DNA of 50,875 nt from positions 1-50,875 of the forward strand of contig JAFKKM010000042.1 of NCBI GenBank assembly GCA_017305555.1, written 5' to 3'. The notes under the pieces are model-generated. The model had not been told where the DNA came from. It did not search any database and worked only from the letters and a program-made list of their open reading frames with translations. The DNA comes from Hyphomicrobiales bacterium (GTDB lineage Bacteria; Pseudomonadota; Alphaproteobacteria; Rhizobiales; Xanthobacteraceae). Every line of letters starts with the position of its first letter. Within the stretch, counting starts at the first letter, position 1. Below, piece by piece: positions 25,153-33,196 of the stretch. Both the position numbers and the translations under genes were made by a program.

Positions 25153-27384
25153 ATGTGCAAATTTATTTCCCAGTCGGGACAGGATGCGCACGGTGGTCGC
25201 AAGGCTCCGCATAGGCCCTCTTTTCTGAGCAATCGGCGTCTCATCGCAGCACTTCGGGCTGCGACCTTTTGTCTGACTCTCTCGGTACTTTCATTTGGCG
25301 GGATCGTTTCGGCCTCGGCCGAGGAGCGCATTGCACTTGTCATCGGCAACAGTGAGTACCGCAACGTCGGCAAACTCCCCAATCCGGTCAACGACGCGGC
25401 TGACATGGCCGAATCCCTGAAGCGGCTTGGCTTCAACGTCAATCATCTAAGCAATGTCGATTACGACAGTTTCCGACATGCCTTGATCGACTTCGGTAAA
25501 GCCGCCAAGACGGCCGACAAAGCGGTGATCTTCTACGCAGGCCACGGCGTCGAAATCGACGGCAAGAACTGGCTCATCCCGGTCGATGCGGTGATCAAGT
25601 CCGCCGTCGACGTTTATGCCGAAGCGATCAACCTCGAAACCCTGATCGACATTTCGATCTATCCAAAAATCCTCGGCCTCGTGATCCTCGATGCCTGCCG
25701 AAACGATCCGTTTGCCGTGGCCTCGACATCGACCGGCCGCTCACTTGCAAACAGCGGCACCAGCGATTCCAAAAAGAAGCACGCGAAAGCATCCGCTGCA
25801 TCGGCTGCTCCGATCCAGGTCGCAGCGCGCGGCCTCGCGCCGGTCGAGGTCAACGATAACGTGCTGGTTGCGTTTGCCGCAGCCGCGGGTACCACCGCCA
25901 GCGACGGCGCGGGTCGCAACAGTCCTTACTCGGGCGCGCTGCTGCACTATATCGAAAAGCCGGATCTCGAAATCAATTACCTGTTCAGAAACGTTCATGA
26001 CGACGTTCTGAAAGAGACGAGAACCCAGAGTCCCACCGTCTACGGCACCCTTTCCCGGGAAGAAATCTACCTTAGCGGCCTTGCCAATATTGCGGCCGGC
26101 GACGTCAATGCCGACGCGGAAAAAGTGGCGTGGGCGTTCGTGCGCACGACGAGCGACATTGCAACGCTGCGTCGCTTCGCGGAGCAATTTCCCGCAAGCT
26201 CCCATTTGTCCGAGACGCAGGATCGGATTGCGAAGCTTGAAAATGCCGAAAAGCTCGCCTGGTCAATCGTCGAGAAGGAAAAGTCTGCTCCCGCGTATCG
26301 CGCCTTCCTCGACCTCTATCCGAGCGGCGAGCGCGCCGAAGGCGCGCGCGCGACGTTGGCTTCGCTGCAAACGGCATCCGGTGCAGGGACGCGAGCGCCA
26401 GCCGCGCTGAACCTGCCGAAACCACCGGCCTCGACTTATCAGCTCGCATCCGCATCACCCGAGGCAACGACCGGGAATACGATTTCGATCGACAAGGCCT
26501 GGGATGTGCTCAGGGATTCCCACGACAAGGCCCTCGTCGGAAAGTTCGCGGAGAAATATCCCAGCCTGCGCGAGCATCGTCTTCCCGCAGGAAGCGATCT
26601 GGCATTGCGGCCAGTCAATCTGACCGATTGGATGATGCGAACGGCACAGGATGAGGATGTGAACAGCTGCTTCGGCGGCAATGCCGCAGCGTGCGCCAAG
26701 GCCGCGAGCCGATATCCGGAGTACGTTCAACTGCAATTCCAGCTCTGCCGGACCACGGGCGAGCGGGCCGGATGTATGCAGAAGGCGGTCAGGGATGCAC
26801 GCAAGAAAGGCTACCTGGTTTCGGCCTACACGCGTTCGGCCATCGAAAAACAGCGCAATCGCGAATATCGGCGGACGATCGAACGCGTCAACCAGCGGGT
26901 CGGCACGATCGTGAGCAACAATGTGAGTAATGCGGTCAGCAACGCCGTCAGCAATTCGGTCAACAACGCCGTGTCGGCGGCGACGTCTCGCGCTGCCAGC
27001 CATGCGGCGTCGGCCGCGTCATCTCGCGCGGCTTCGACGGCGGCGGCCCGTGCGGCACGCAGCGCCGCATCGACGGCCGCGGCGAACGCCGCGGCGCGCG
27101 CAGCGGCCAACGCCGCAAGCAATATCAGGGTCCCATCCGACATGCGGCTCAAATCCGATATTGTCCCGCTCACACGAACCCGCGATGGCTTCCAGCTCTA
27201 TCGCTACCGTTACATTGGCGATGACATAGTCTATGTCGGCGTCATGGCTCAGGATATCGCACACCAGATGCCGGCGGCGGTCTCGATCGCGAACGATGGC
27301 TATTTGCAGGTCAACTACGGCTTGCTGGGCATCGCATTCCTCACCTACAGTGACTGGGTGAGATCACACGCGATTCCGAATTGA
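25153..27384 (+). CDS. Exported caspase-like protein with tetrapeptide-repeat stalk and S74/MYRF-type self-cleaving C-terminal domain
   Basis: A 743-residue protein. Residues 1-57 are a signal peptide with a long n-region ending SASAEE. Residues ~58-300 form a caspase-like (peptidase C14) domain that starts ERIALVIGNSEY, with the dyad His131 (FYAGHG) and Cys182 (LDACRNDPF) intact. Residues ~320-580 are helical, with repeats resembling WxxVxxT-RRFAEQFP. Residues 586-657 are 18 consecutive tetrapeptides, first xVSN-like and later AAxx. The last 82 residues match the tailspike/endosialidase intramolecular chaperone (peptidase S74; MYRF ICA). The SDMRLK motif provides Ser662 and Lys667, spaced as in the known Ser-Lys autoproteolytic dyad, followed by VGVMAQDI and LQVNYGLL. 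It probably trimerises and may cut itself before Ser662. The downstream pseudo-caspase gene is coupled to it. Confidence 0.85.
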   Translation: MCKFISQSGQDAHGGRKAPHRPSFLSNRRLIAALRAATFCLTLSVLSFGGIVSASAEERIALVIGNSEYRNVGKLPNPVNDAADMAESLKRLGFNVNHLSNVDYDSFRHALIDFGKAAKTADKAVIFYAGHGVEIDGKNWLIPVDAVIKSAVDVYAEAINLETLIDISIYPKILGLVILDACRNDPFAVASTSTGRSLANSGTSDSKKKHAKASAASAAPIQVAARGLAPVEVNDNVLVAFAAAAGTTASDGAGRNSPYSGALLHYIEKPDLEINYLFRNVHDDVLKETRTQSPTVYGTLSREEIYLSGLANIAAGDVNADAEKVAWAFVRTTSDIATLRRFAEQFPASSHLSETQDRIAKLENAEKLAWSIVEKEKSAPAYRAFLDLYPSGERAEGARATLASLQTASGAGTRAPAALNLPKPPASTYQLASASPEATTGNTISIDKAWDVLRDSHDKALVGKFAEKYPSLREHRLPAGSDLALRPVNLTDWMMRTAQDEDVNSCFGGNAAACAKAASRYPEYVQLQFQLCRTTGERAGCMQKAVRDARKKGYLVSAYTRSAIEKQRNREYRRTIERVNQRVGTIVSNNVSNAVSNAVSNSVNNAVSAATSRAASHAASAASSRAASTAAARAARSAASTAAANAAARAAANAASNIRVPSDMRLKSDIVPLTRTRDGFQLYRYRYIGDDIVYVGVMAQDIAHQMPAAVSIANDGYLQVNYGLLGIAFLTYSDWVRSHAIPN
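26908..27123 (+). repeat. 18 tandem tetrapeptide-coding units (12 bases each)
   Basis: Within the caspase-like gene, 216 bases encode exactly 18 four-residue units in register: IVSN, NVSN, AVSN, AVSN, SVNN, AVSA, ATSR, AASH, AASA, ASSR and so on to AASN. The first five are Val/Ser/Asn-type and the rest Ala-rich. The strict period of four differs from the heptads of a standard coiled coil and directly precedes the S74-type trimerisation domain. Confidence 0.9.
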
Positions 27385-27386
27385 GA

Positions 27387-28922
27387 ATGCGACTTTCACT
27401 ACGGTCGGCCATATTCACATTTGCAGCGACCATTCTTCTCTTCTGCGGCTACGCCGCCGGCGCGGAAGAGCGGCGCGTTGCATTGGTTGTCGGCAATGCC
27501 AACTATGCCAATGCGCCTCGTCTCGCCACATCGATCAACGATGCCGAGGACATCGCTGACGCCCTCACGCGTCTCGGCTTCAATATTGTTCTTCGCCGGG
27601 ACGCAACGGCAGCGGACCTGCGTTCCGCGATCGAGGAATTCTCGCTGAAGTCCAGCAAGGCGGATATCGCGATCGTCTACTACGCGGGCTATAGCCTGAA
27701 TGTCGGAGTCGGCGGTTATCTGGTGCCCATCGATGCCAGGCTTTCGGCTCCGTCCGAGCTTCGCGCTGAGACCATCCCATTGCCGCAAGTGATATTTGGC
27801 GCCGGCAAAGCGCACTCATTGGGCTTGGTAGTTCTCGATGCATTGCACGGAAATCCTTTTCCCATCGAAGCCGAGTCGTTGAGTATCGATCCCGGCGCTG
27901 ATGCGGCTTCGTCGCGATCTGGCGGCGCGCGGAACGTGCTGCTCCTGTTCGCCACCGAGCCAAAAAAGATTTCGGTGCAAGGTCACGGGCGCAACAGCCC
28001 GTTGGCTGCGGCATTGTTGGAGAATCTCCCCAAACCGGGCCTCGAGATCAACTTCCTGCTTCGCAACGTGCGCGACCATGTGCGGCACGCGACACATTCC
28101 GAGCAAACCCCGTACATGTACGGGCAACTTTCCAAGCAGAAGATTTTTCTTGCCTCGCCCAAGGATGGCGTCGCATCCACGGCGCAGACCGAAGCCGCGA
28201 AGGTCCAGCCGTGCGACGAACTCGCGGCCGCACCCGACGACGCCGCCAAACCTTCAGAGGTCGCGGGAGTTGCGCTTGAGAAAATCGTGACTGCTGATGC
28301 GATCGCCGCATGTTCGGACGCGGTAAAACGTTTTCCCACCACCGACCGCTTTTATTATCAACTCGGGCGGGCGTTTTTTGCCGCACAAAATTATGACGCT
28401 GCACTGACGAACTACAAGAAAGCTTTCGAGCTTGGCAGCGTGCGCGCACTCTTCACTCTCGGCACGCTCTACGATCATGGCGAGGGCGTGGGCCGCGATC
28501 CGGCCCGCGCTCGCTTCTATTACGAGATCGCGGCTCAGAAGAAATTCGCTCCGGCCATCGCAAGTCTGGGTTTGCTGTACGAGACCGGAACCGGCGTCAC
28601 CCAGGATGCCGCGAAAGCCTATGAGCTTTATCAGCGCGCGGCGGACCTTGGTGACGCCGGCGCAATCAACAAAATGGGCGAACTGACTGAAAAGGGACTT
28701 GGCGTCGCGCGCAATGTCAAGAGCGCACGAGCGCTGTACGAAAGGAGCGCGAAGATGGGGCATCCCGAGGCGACCGTGAATTTGGCCCGCTGCTTCGCCA
28801 ACGGCATCGGTGGCCGCAAGGATATTCCCGAGGCGAGGAAGCTCCTCACGCGCGCCGCAAAGGCCGGAAGCACGCAAGCTCGCAACATTCTCGCCGCGAC
28901 GAGCCGACGCGAACGAAAGTAA
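27387..28922 (+). CDS. Pseudo-caspase (catalytically dead caspase-like protein) with Sel1 repeats
   Basis: A 511-residue exported protein. A signal peptide (ending AAGA-EE) precedes a caspase-like domain that begins RRVALVVGNANYANAP. It aligns well with the upstream protein, but the catalytic His is Tyr102 (YYAGYS) and the catalytic Cys is Leu153 (LDALHGNPF). Both sit at the same 51-residue spacing as in the active partner. The C-terminal part has one TPR-like hairpin and then about four Sel1 repeats (residues ~352-506; GTLYDHGEGVGRD, GLLYETGTGVTQD, GELTEKGLGVARN, ARCFANGIGGRKD), usual protein-interaction modules. A TTG at 27381 overlaps the previous stop (TTGA); the ATG at 27387 is preferred. 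Loss of both catalytic residues suggests a regulatory or scaffold role. Confidence 0.85.
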   Translation: MRLSLRSAIFTFAATILLFCGYAAGAEERRVALVVGNANYANAPRLATSINDAEDIADALTRLGFNIVLRRDATAADLRSAIEEFSLKSSKADIAIVYYAGYSLNVGVGGYLVPIDARLSAPSELRAETIPLPQVIFGAGKAHSLGLVVLDALHGNPFPIEAESLSIDPGADAASSRSGGARNVLLLFATEPKKISVQGHGRNSPLAAALLENLPKPGLEINFLLRNVRDHVRHATHSEQTPYMYGQLSKQKIFLASPKDGVASTAQTEAAKVQPCDELAAAPDDAAKPSEVAGVALEKIVTADAIAACSDAVKRFPTTDRFYYQLGRAFFAAQNYDAALTNYKKAFELGSVRALFTLGTLYDHGEGVGRDPARARFYYEIAAQKKFAPAIASLGLLYETGTGVTQDAAKAYELYQRAADLGDAGAINKMGELTEKGLGVARNVKSARALYERSAKMGHPEATVNLARCFANGIGGRKDIPEARKLLTRAAKAGSTQARNILAATSRRERK

Positions 28923-28935
28923 CGGCGCGCGGCAA

Positions 28936-30171
28936 TCACGCCGTCCGTAGTGTCGGCGGTTGCGACGGCCGGATCAGCGCAAACGTCACCTGCACGATGC
29001 CGCCGGCCAACCCCAGCGCAACGCCGATGCGCCAGGCCACCGTATAGGAGCCGAGCGCGTCGTAGAGCAATCCGCCGCCGTAAGCACCAAGGAAGCTGCC
29101 GAGTTGGTGAACCATGAAAGACAATCCCTGGATCATCGCCTGCCATCGCAGCCCGAACATCTCGGCAATGGCGCCGGCGGCGAGCGGGCTCACGCCGAGC
29201 CAGAGAAAACCCATGATGGCGCCGAACAGCAGCGTCGACATCGGCGTCGCGGGCAGCATGAAATACCAGGCGAGCGTCAGCGAGCGCAGAATGTAAATCA
29301 TGCCGAGTAGCGCAAGCTTGTTCCAGCGCTGGCCAGCCCACCCGAAGAACAGCGAGCCAAGCACGTTAAAGCCACCGATCATGCCGAGCGTCTGTGCGCT
29401 CAGCATCGGATCGAGGCCGCAGATTGCCAGATAGGATGGCAAATGAGTGGTCAGAAACACGAGCTGCATACCGCAGACCATGAAAGCGCAGCTCATGACC
29501 ACGAAGGAAGCATTGCTGAACGCGGTCTTCGCTGCCGTCAGTGCGCTGGCGTCACCGATCTCCTCTGATGTCGAGCTTCGTGGCAACGGGATCTTGTCGA
29601 CGCGACCGGCAAACCAGGCAGCGGGGATCATGATCAGTGCGAGTACAACAAAACCTGCGAGACCGACGCGCCAGCCGAAGCCGTCGCTCAGCACCTGTCC
29701 GATCGGCGCGGACAATAGCGCTCCGAGCGAGCCGGCCGCAGATACGATGCCCAGCACAGTCGAGCGCACCGCCTCCGGCACCGCGCGGGTTGCCACCGAC
29801 ATCGCGATCGCAGTCGCCGTACAGGCGAGCGATGCACCGATAAAAATGCCGCCGCCGATCATGATGCTGACGACGCCGTGGGCGCTCGCCATCAGCGCCA
29901 GCCCTGCCATGTAGAGCAGCGCGCCGGCCATCATGATGGATCGGAAACCGTATCGCACCGTCATCGCGCCCGCGAGCGGTTGCAGGAATCCCCAGGCAAT
30001 GTTTTGAACCGCGACGGCAAGCGTGAAGTCCGACACCGAGATGCCGATGTCGTGGGTCAGCGGCTGCATGAAGATGCCGAGGCTTTGGCGCAGCCCCATG
30101 CTGAGCGTCAGCATCACCGATGCGCCGATCAGAACGGGAAGCGCGGGACGCAGGACTTGTAGCAGCGGCAT
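28936..30171 (-). CDS. MFS transporter
   Basis: A 411-residue membrane protein with about 12 transmembrane helices, of the major facilitator superfamily. The N-terminal half shows GLRQSLGIFMQPLTHDIGIS and GFRSIMMAGALLYMAGLALMA; the central loop is short (DKIPLPRSSTSEEIGD). The type resembles the oxalate/formate-antiporter-like and CynX-like MFS group; the substrate is not evident. It is convergent with the pseudo-caspase gene (13-base gap). Just upstream on the same strand is a TetR-family gene, a plausible regulator. The ATG at 30171 is preceded by GGGAG. Confidence 0.88.
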   Translation of the reverse strand: MPLLQVLRPALPVLIGASVMLTLSMGLRQSLGIFMQPLTHDIGISVSDFTLAVAVQNIAWGFLQPLAGAMTVRYGFRSIMMAGALLYMAGLALMASAHGVVSIMIGGGIFIGASLACTATAIAMSVATRAVPEAVRSTVLGIVSAAGSLGALLSAPIGQVLSDGFGWRVGLAGFVVLALIMIPAAWFAGRVDKIPLPRSSTSEEIGDASALTAAKTAFSNASFVVMSCAFMVCGMQLVFLTTHLPSYLAICGLDPMLSAQTLGMIGGFNVLGSLFFGWAGQRWNKLALLGMIYILRSLTLAWYFMLPATPMSTLLFGAIMGFLWLGVSPLAAGAIAEMFGLRWQAMIQGLSFMVHQLGSFLGAYGGGLLYDALGSYTVAWRIGVALGLAGGIVQVTFALIRPSQPPTLRTA

Positions 30172-30352
30172 CGTTCTCGTTCTCCCGAGGCAACTACAGT
30201 CGCGTCATGACCATGCGCCGCGCTCATTTATCATTACGATTGTTACGCAAACAAGCGCAAACGCCGCTGCCATCCATGCAACACGCGAAGGGGGTCATGC
30301 CTGAAAGGAAGCCGAGCCGGTGCCACGCCGACATAGCAATTCCGGCTGAAAT

Positions 30353-31003
30353 TCAAGAGCGGATCTTGTTGTTCGCCTCCTGAGGCGGTGAGATCATGGA
30401 GATCGTCGCGTCCAGCAGCGCCTGCACCCGCGCCGGTTGAAAGCGATTCGGCTCGACCGGGAACATCAGCATCCAGCCGTCGCCCATGGCGCTGAGCTGA
30501 TCGGCAAGCAGATCGGCCGGGATGTCGCGGCGGATCACGCCCCGCTCCTGCCCTCGTGCCAGGATTGCTGTCAGCGCATCGCGATAGCGCGCATACCGCC
30601 GCCGGTAGAGCGTGGCGAAGGCCGGCTCGTGCCGCGCGTGAGCCAGCAGTTGGAATGCCGCCTGCCACGGCTCCGGATCGCTGGAGTTGATCCAGTCCAG
30701 CCACCGCTGCAAACCAACCCGGACGTCGATGCGATGCTGTCCTTTGCCGAGCAATACATCGAACTGATCGAACAGGCTTTCGGCAACGGCTATGACCATC
30801 GCTTCCTTGTTCGCGAAGTAATAAGTCACCGCCCCCGTCGTGCAGCCCGCGCGTTGCGCGACCTTGCGCAGCGAGGCGCCGGCGAAGCCCTCTCGCGCGA
30901 TCACCGAAACCGCCGCCTTCAACAATTCGGCCCGCTTCGCCTCGCGGTCGCCAACCGGCCGGCCGCGCCGCGCGACCGACCCGGCATTGTTGTTTGCCGC
31001 CAT
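30353..31003 (-). CDS. TetR/AcrR-family transcriptional regulator
   Basis: A 216-residue regulator with an N-terminal TetR helix-turn-helix (residues ~25-70: AELLKAAVSVIAREGFAGASL, then AGCTTGAVTYYFANKEAM) and an all-helical C-terminal ligand/dimer domain. The frame opens at a TTG three codons upstream, but ATG 31003 is the likely start. It lies between the methyltransferase and MFS genes on the same strand. By position it could repress the MFS gene 180 bases downstream and its own promoter; the ligand is unknown. Confidence 0.88.
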   Translation of the reverse strand: MAANNNAGSVARRGRPVGDREAKRAELLKAAVSVIAREGFAGASLRKVAQRAGCTTGAVTYYFANKEAMVIAVAESLFDQFDVLLGKGQHRIDVRVGLQRWLDWINSSDPEPWQAAFQLLAHARHEPAFATLYRRRYARYRDALTAILARGQERGVIRRDIPADLLADQLSAMGDGWMLMFPVEPNRFQPARVQALLDATISMISPPQEANNKIRS

Positions 31004-31021
31004 GAGCCTCAAGCTCCGGTG

Positions 31022-31660
31022 TTACGTCTTGCGATAACGGATCAGCGAGAAATGCCCCATCGGCGGCATCGGCCGCCGCTCCGCCAGACTGACGCCGCCG
31101 TGCCGCGCCGCCCAATCGACCAGCCGCGCCCAGGGAAATTCGGGACGCCAGCCGAGCCGCCGCGCCAACGGCGAGAATGCCAGTTCAAAGATCCGGCGCG
31201 GGCCAGTCTCGGCGCCGATGTGATTGACCAGAATAAGCTCGCCGCCGGGCTTCAGGACGCGGACGAAATCATCCAGCGTCGCTTCGGGATCGGGCACTGC
31301 GGTGATGACATATTGCGCCACCACCGCATCGAAGGACGCATCCGCGAATGCCAGATTCTTGGCGTCCATCACCGCCAGCGTTTCGACATTATCGAGTTTG
31401 AGCGCTTTGACTCGCTCCTGCGCCTTGCGCAACATCGGCTCGGAAATATCCACGCCGCAAAGTCGTGTGGTCCGCGCATAATCCGATAGCGAAAGGCCGG
31501 TGCCGACACCGACGTCGAGGATTCTGCCGCCGATGCGATCAGCCTCCGCGATCGTGGACTGGCGCCCGGCATCGAACACTTTGCCGAACACCAGATCGTA
31601 GACCGGTGCCCAACGCCCATACGCCTTGGCAACGCCGGCGCGGTCGATATCGTTAGCCAT
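31022..31660 (-). CDS. pmtA: PmtA-like phospholipid N-methyltransferase (Rhodobacter-type)
   Basis: A 212-residue class I SAM-dependent methyltransferase. Motif I is ILDVGVGTGLSL (~residues 47-58), motif II is near CGVDISEPML, and motif post-I/III is DAVVAQYVITAVPDPEATLDDFVRVLKPGGELILVNH. The N-terminal AYGRWAPVYDLVFGKVFDAGR resembles Rhodobacter-type phosphatidylethanolamine N-methyltransferases, which make phosphatidylcholine from PE at the inner membrane. An ordinary demethylmenaquinone- or ubiquinone-type methyltransferase is the main alternative. It is 14 bases after mnmA and 18 before the TetR gene, all on the same strand. Confidence 0.72.
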   Translation of the reverse strand: MANDIDRAGVAKAYGRWAPVYDLVFGKVFDAGRQSTIAEADRIGGRILDVGVGTGLSLSDYARTTRLCGVDISEPMLRKAQERVKALKLDNVETLAVMDAKNLAFADASFDAVVAQYVITAVPDPEATLDDFVRVLKPGGELILVNHIGAETGPRRIFELAFSPLARRLGWRPEFPWARLVDWAARHGGVSLAERRPMPPMGHFSLIRYRKT

Positions 31661-31674
31661 GCCCCGTCCCGCGC

Positions 31675-32886
31675 TCAGCCACGCGCCGTTGCGAATTGAC
31701 CCGCGTCGCTGCGCGCCGGGTCGTCGATAGCGGCCGGGCGCGCGCCGTCATGCCGTGCGGCCGCGCTCTTGATGAACCCGCCGCCAAGCACCCGCGCCTG
31801 CCCCGCCGGAGCATCGTAGAAAACACAAGCCTGTCCGGCAGACACGCCTTCCTCGCCTGCAACCAATTCGACTTCGTACTCGCCGTCGACCATACGCAAC
31901 CACGCCGCCTGCGGCGCCCGCGTCGACCGCACCCGCACGAAAATCTCGCGCCCCTGCGCGGCAGCCTGATCGAGCGTGCCGTCGCCGATCCAGTTAACGT
32001 CGCGCAGACGAATGCGATGCATCCGCAGCGCATCGCGCGGGCCCACGATCACGCGTCTATTGGCAACGTCGAGCCGCACCACATACAGCGGCGCACTTGC
32101 AGCAATGCCAAGGCCACGCCGTTGTCCTACGGTGAAATGAGCGATGCCGTGGTGGCGGCCGAGAACGCGCCCGGACAAATCGACGATATCGCCCGGCTCC
32201 ATCGCATTCGGCTTCAGCCGCTCGACGATGTCGGTATAGCGTCCGGTCGGCACGAAGCAGATATCCTGGCTGTCATGTTTTTCGGCCACCGGCAATTCGA
32301 ACCGTCGCGCCAGTTCGCGCACCTGCGGCTTGGTCATGTCACCGAGCGGGAAACGCAGATGGGTGAGTTGTTCGCGCGTGGTCGCGAACAGGAAATAACT
32401 TTGATCGCGATCGGCGTCCGCAGCGCAGACCAGTCCACGCGAGCCGTCAGCCAGCCGCCGCGATGCAACGTAGTGACCAGTCGCCAGCGCAGCAGCACCG
32501 AGTTCGCGCGCGGTGGCCAGCAGGTCGCGGAATTTCACCGAGCGATTGCACTCGATGCACGGCACCGGCGTTTCGCCCAAGGCATAGCTTTCGGCGAAAC
32601 TGTTGATCACCGATTCACGGAAACGGCTTTCGTAATCGAGGACATAGTGCGGAATGCCGAGCCGCTCCGCGACGTCGCGAGCATCGTGGATGTCCTGACC
32701 GGCACAGCAGGCGCCCTTGCGATGGGTCGCCGCGCCATGATCGTAAAGCTGCAAGGTGATGCCGACGACATCGTAGCCCTCCGACTTCAACAGGGCTGCG
32801 GTCGCCGACGAATCCACGCCGCCGGACATCGCCACGACAACACGGGTGTCCTGCGGGCGACCTTCGATATCCAGACTGTTCAGCAT
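31675..32886 (-). CDS. mnmA: tRNA 2-thiouridine synthesis enzyme MnmA
   Basis: A 403-residue tRNA U34 2-thiouridylase. It adenylates and then thiolates uridine 34 of the Lys, Glu and Gln tRNAs in the cytoplasm. Visible: the PP-loop SGGVDSS (residues 21-27), the catalytic cysteine in PCIECN (Cys113) and its partner in DSQDICF (Cys210), and the VGQRRGLG loop. The tail is a beta-barrel-like domain ending in ~25 low-complexity residues. The frame extends to a TTG at 32913, but ATG 32886 just before [17 protein letters not shown] is a better start. It leads the run mnmA, pmtA-like, tetR. Confidence 0.95.
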   Translation of the reverse strand: MLNSLDIEGRPQDTRVVVAMSGGVDSSATAALLKSEGYDVVGITLQLYDHGAATHRKGACCAGQDIHDARDVAERLGIPHYVLDYESRFRESVINSFAESYALGETPVPCIECNRSVKFRDLLATARELGAAALATGHYVASRRLADGSRGLVCAADADRDQSYFLFATTREQLTHLRFPLGDMTKPQVRELARRFELPVAEKHDSQDICFVPTGRYTDIVERLKPNAMEPGDIVDLSGRVLGRHHGIAHFTVGQRRGLGIAASAPLYVVRLDVANRRVIVGPRDALRMHRIRLRDVNWIGDGTLDQAAAQGREIFVRVRSTRAPQAAWLRMVDGEYEVELVAGEEGVSAGQACVFYDAPAGQARVLGGGFIKSAAARHDGARPAAIDDPARSDAGQFATARG

Positions 32887-33196
32887 TGACCGGTCTTGCT
32901 CGCGATCGCGCAAGACGTTTGGCGATCGTCAGGTTCCAAGCCAGGCGGCGGAAGCGTTCCGCCGATCGAGGCATCTCTTATTCATTATCTACATAACGTT
33001 GGCATCCCGGAGAGGCAATCATGCCGTCGCTAGCCATCGGCGGCAAATCTTGCCGCCGGGCAGAAATCGGCGCCTGCCTACGGCCACAAATGGCCTCGTC
33101 GATTGGATATGCGACTGATCTAACAAGGGTTTTTATTTCGTCCCGATTGGCCTGTTCCTTGCTGGAGGAGTTTCGGTTTCATGAGCCGAGGTTCCC
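32887..33196. other. Intergenic region between mnmA and fliK
   Basis: This divergent spacer holds the mnmA promoter and the fliK promoter. It contains a perfect 9-bp hairpin with a 3-base loop at 33038-33058 (CGGCGGCAA/TTGCCGCCG) without a T-run, and a sigma-54-like promoter at 33147-33163 (listed separately). No gene is recognised. Confidence 0.6.
33147..33163 (+). promoter_or_regulatory. Putative sigma-54 promoter of fliK-flgD
   Basis: TTGGCCTGTTCCTTGCT matches the sigma-54 consensus YTGGCACGRNNNTTGCW at 11 of the 14 defined positions, including GG and GC at the exact -24/-12 spacing. The predicted transcription start is near 33174, 23 bases before the fliK GTG. The cluster itself encodes FlbD, a sigma-54 activator. 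Confidence 0.75.

Noticed and set aside
33038-33058. 9-bp perfect hairpin in the mnmA-fliK spacer as a terminator
   Set aside because: No T-run on either strand and no gene ends there; possibly an operator or a chance palindrome.
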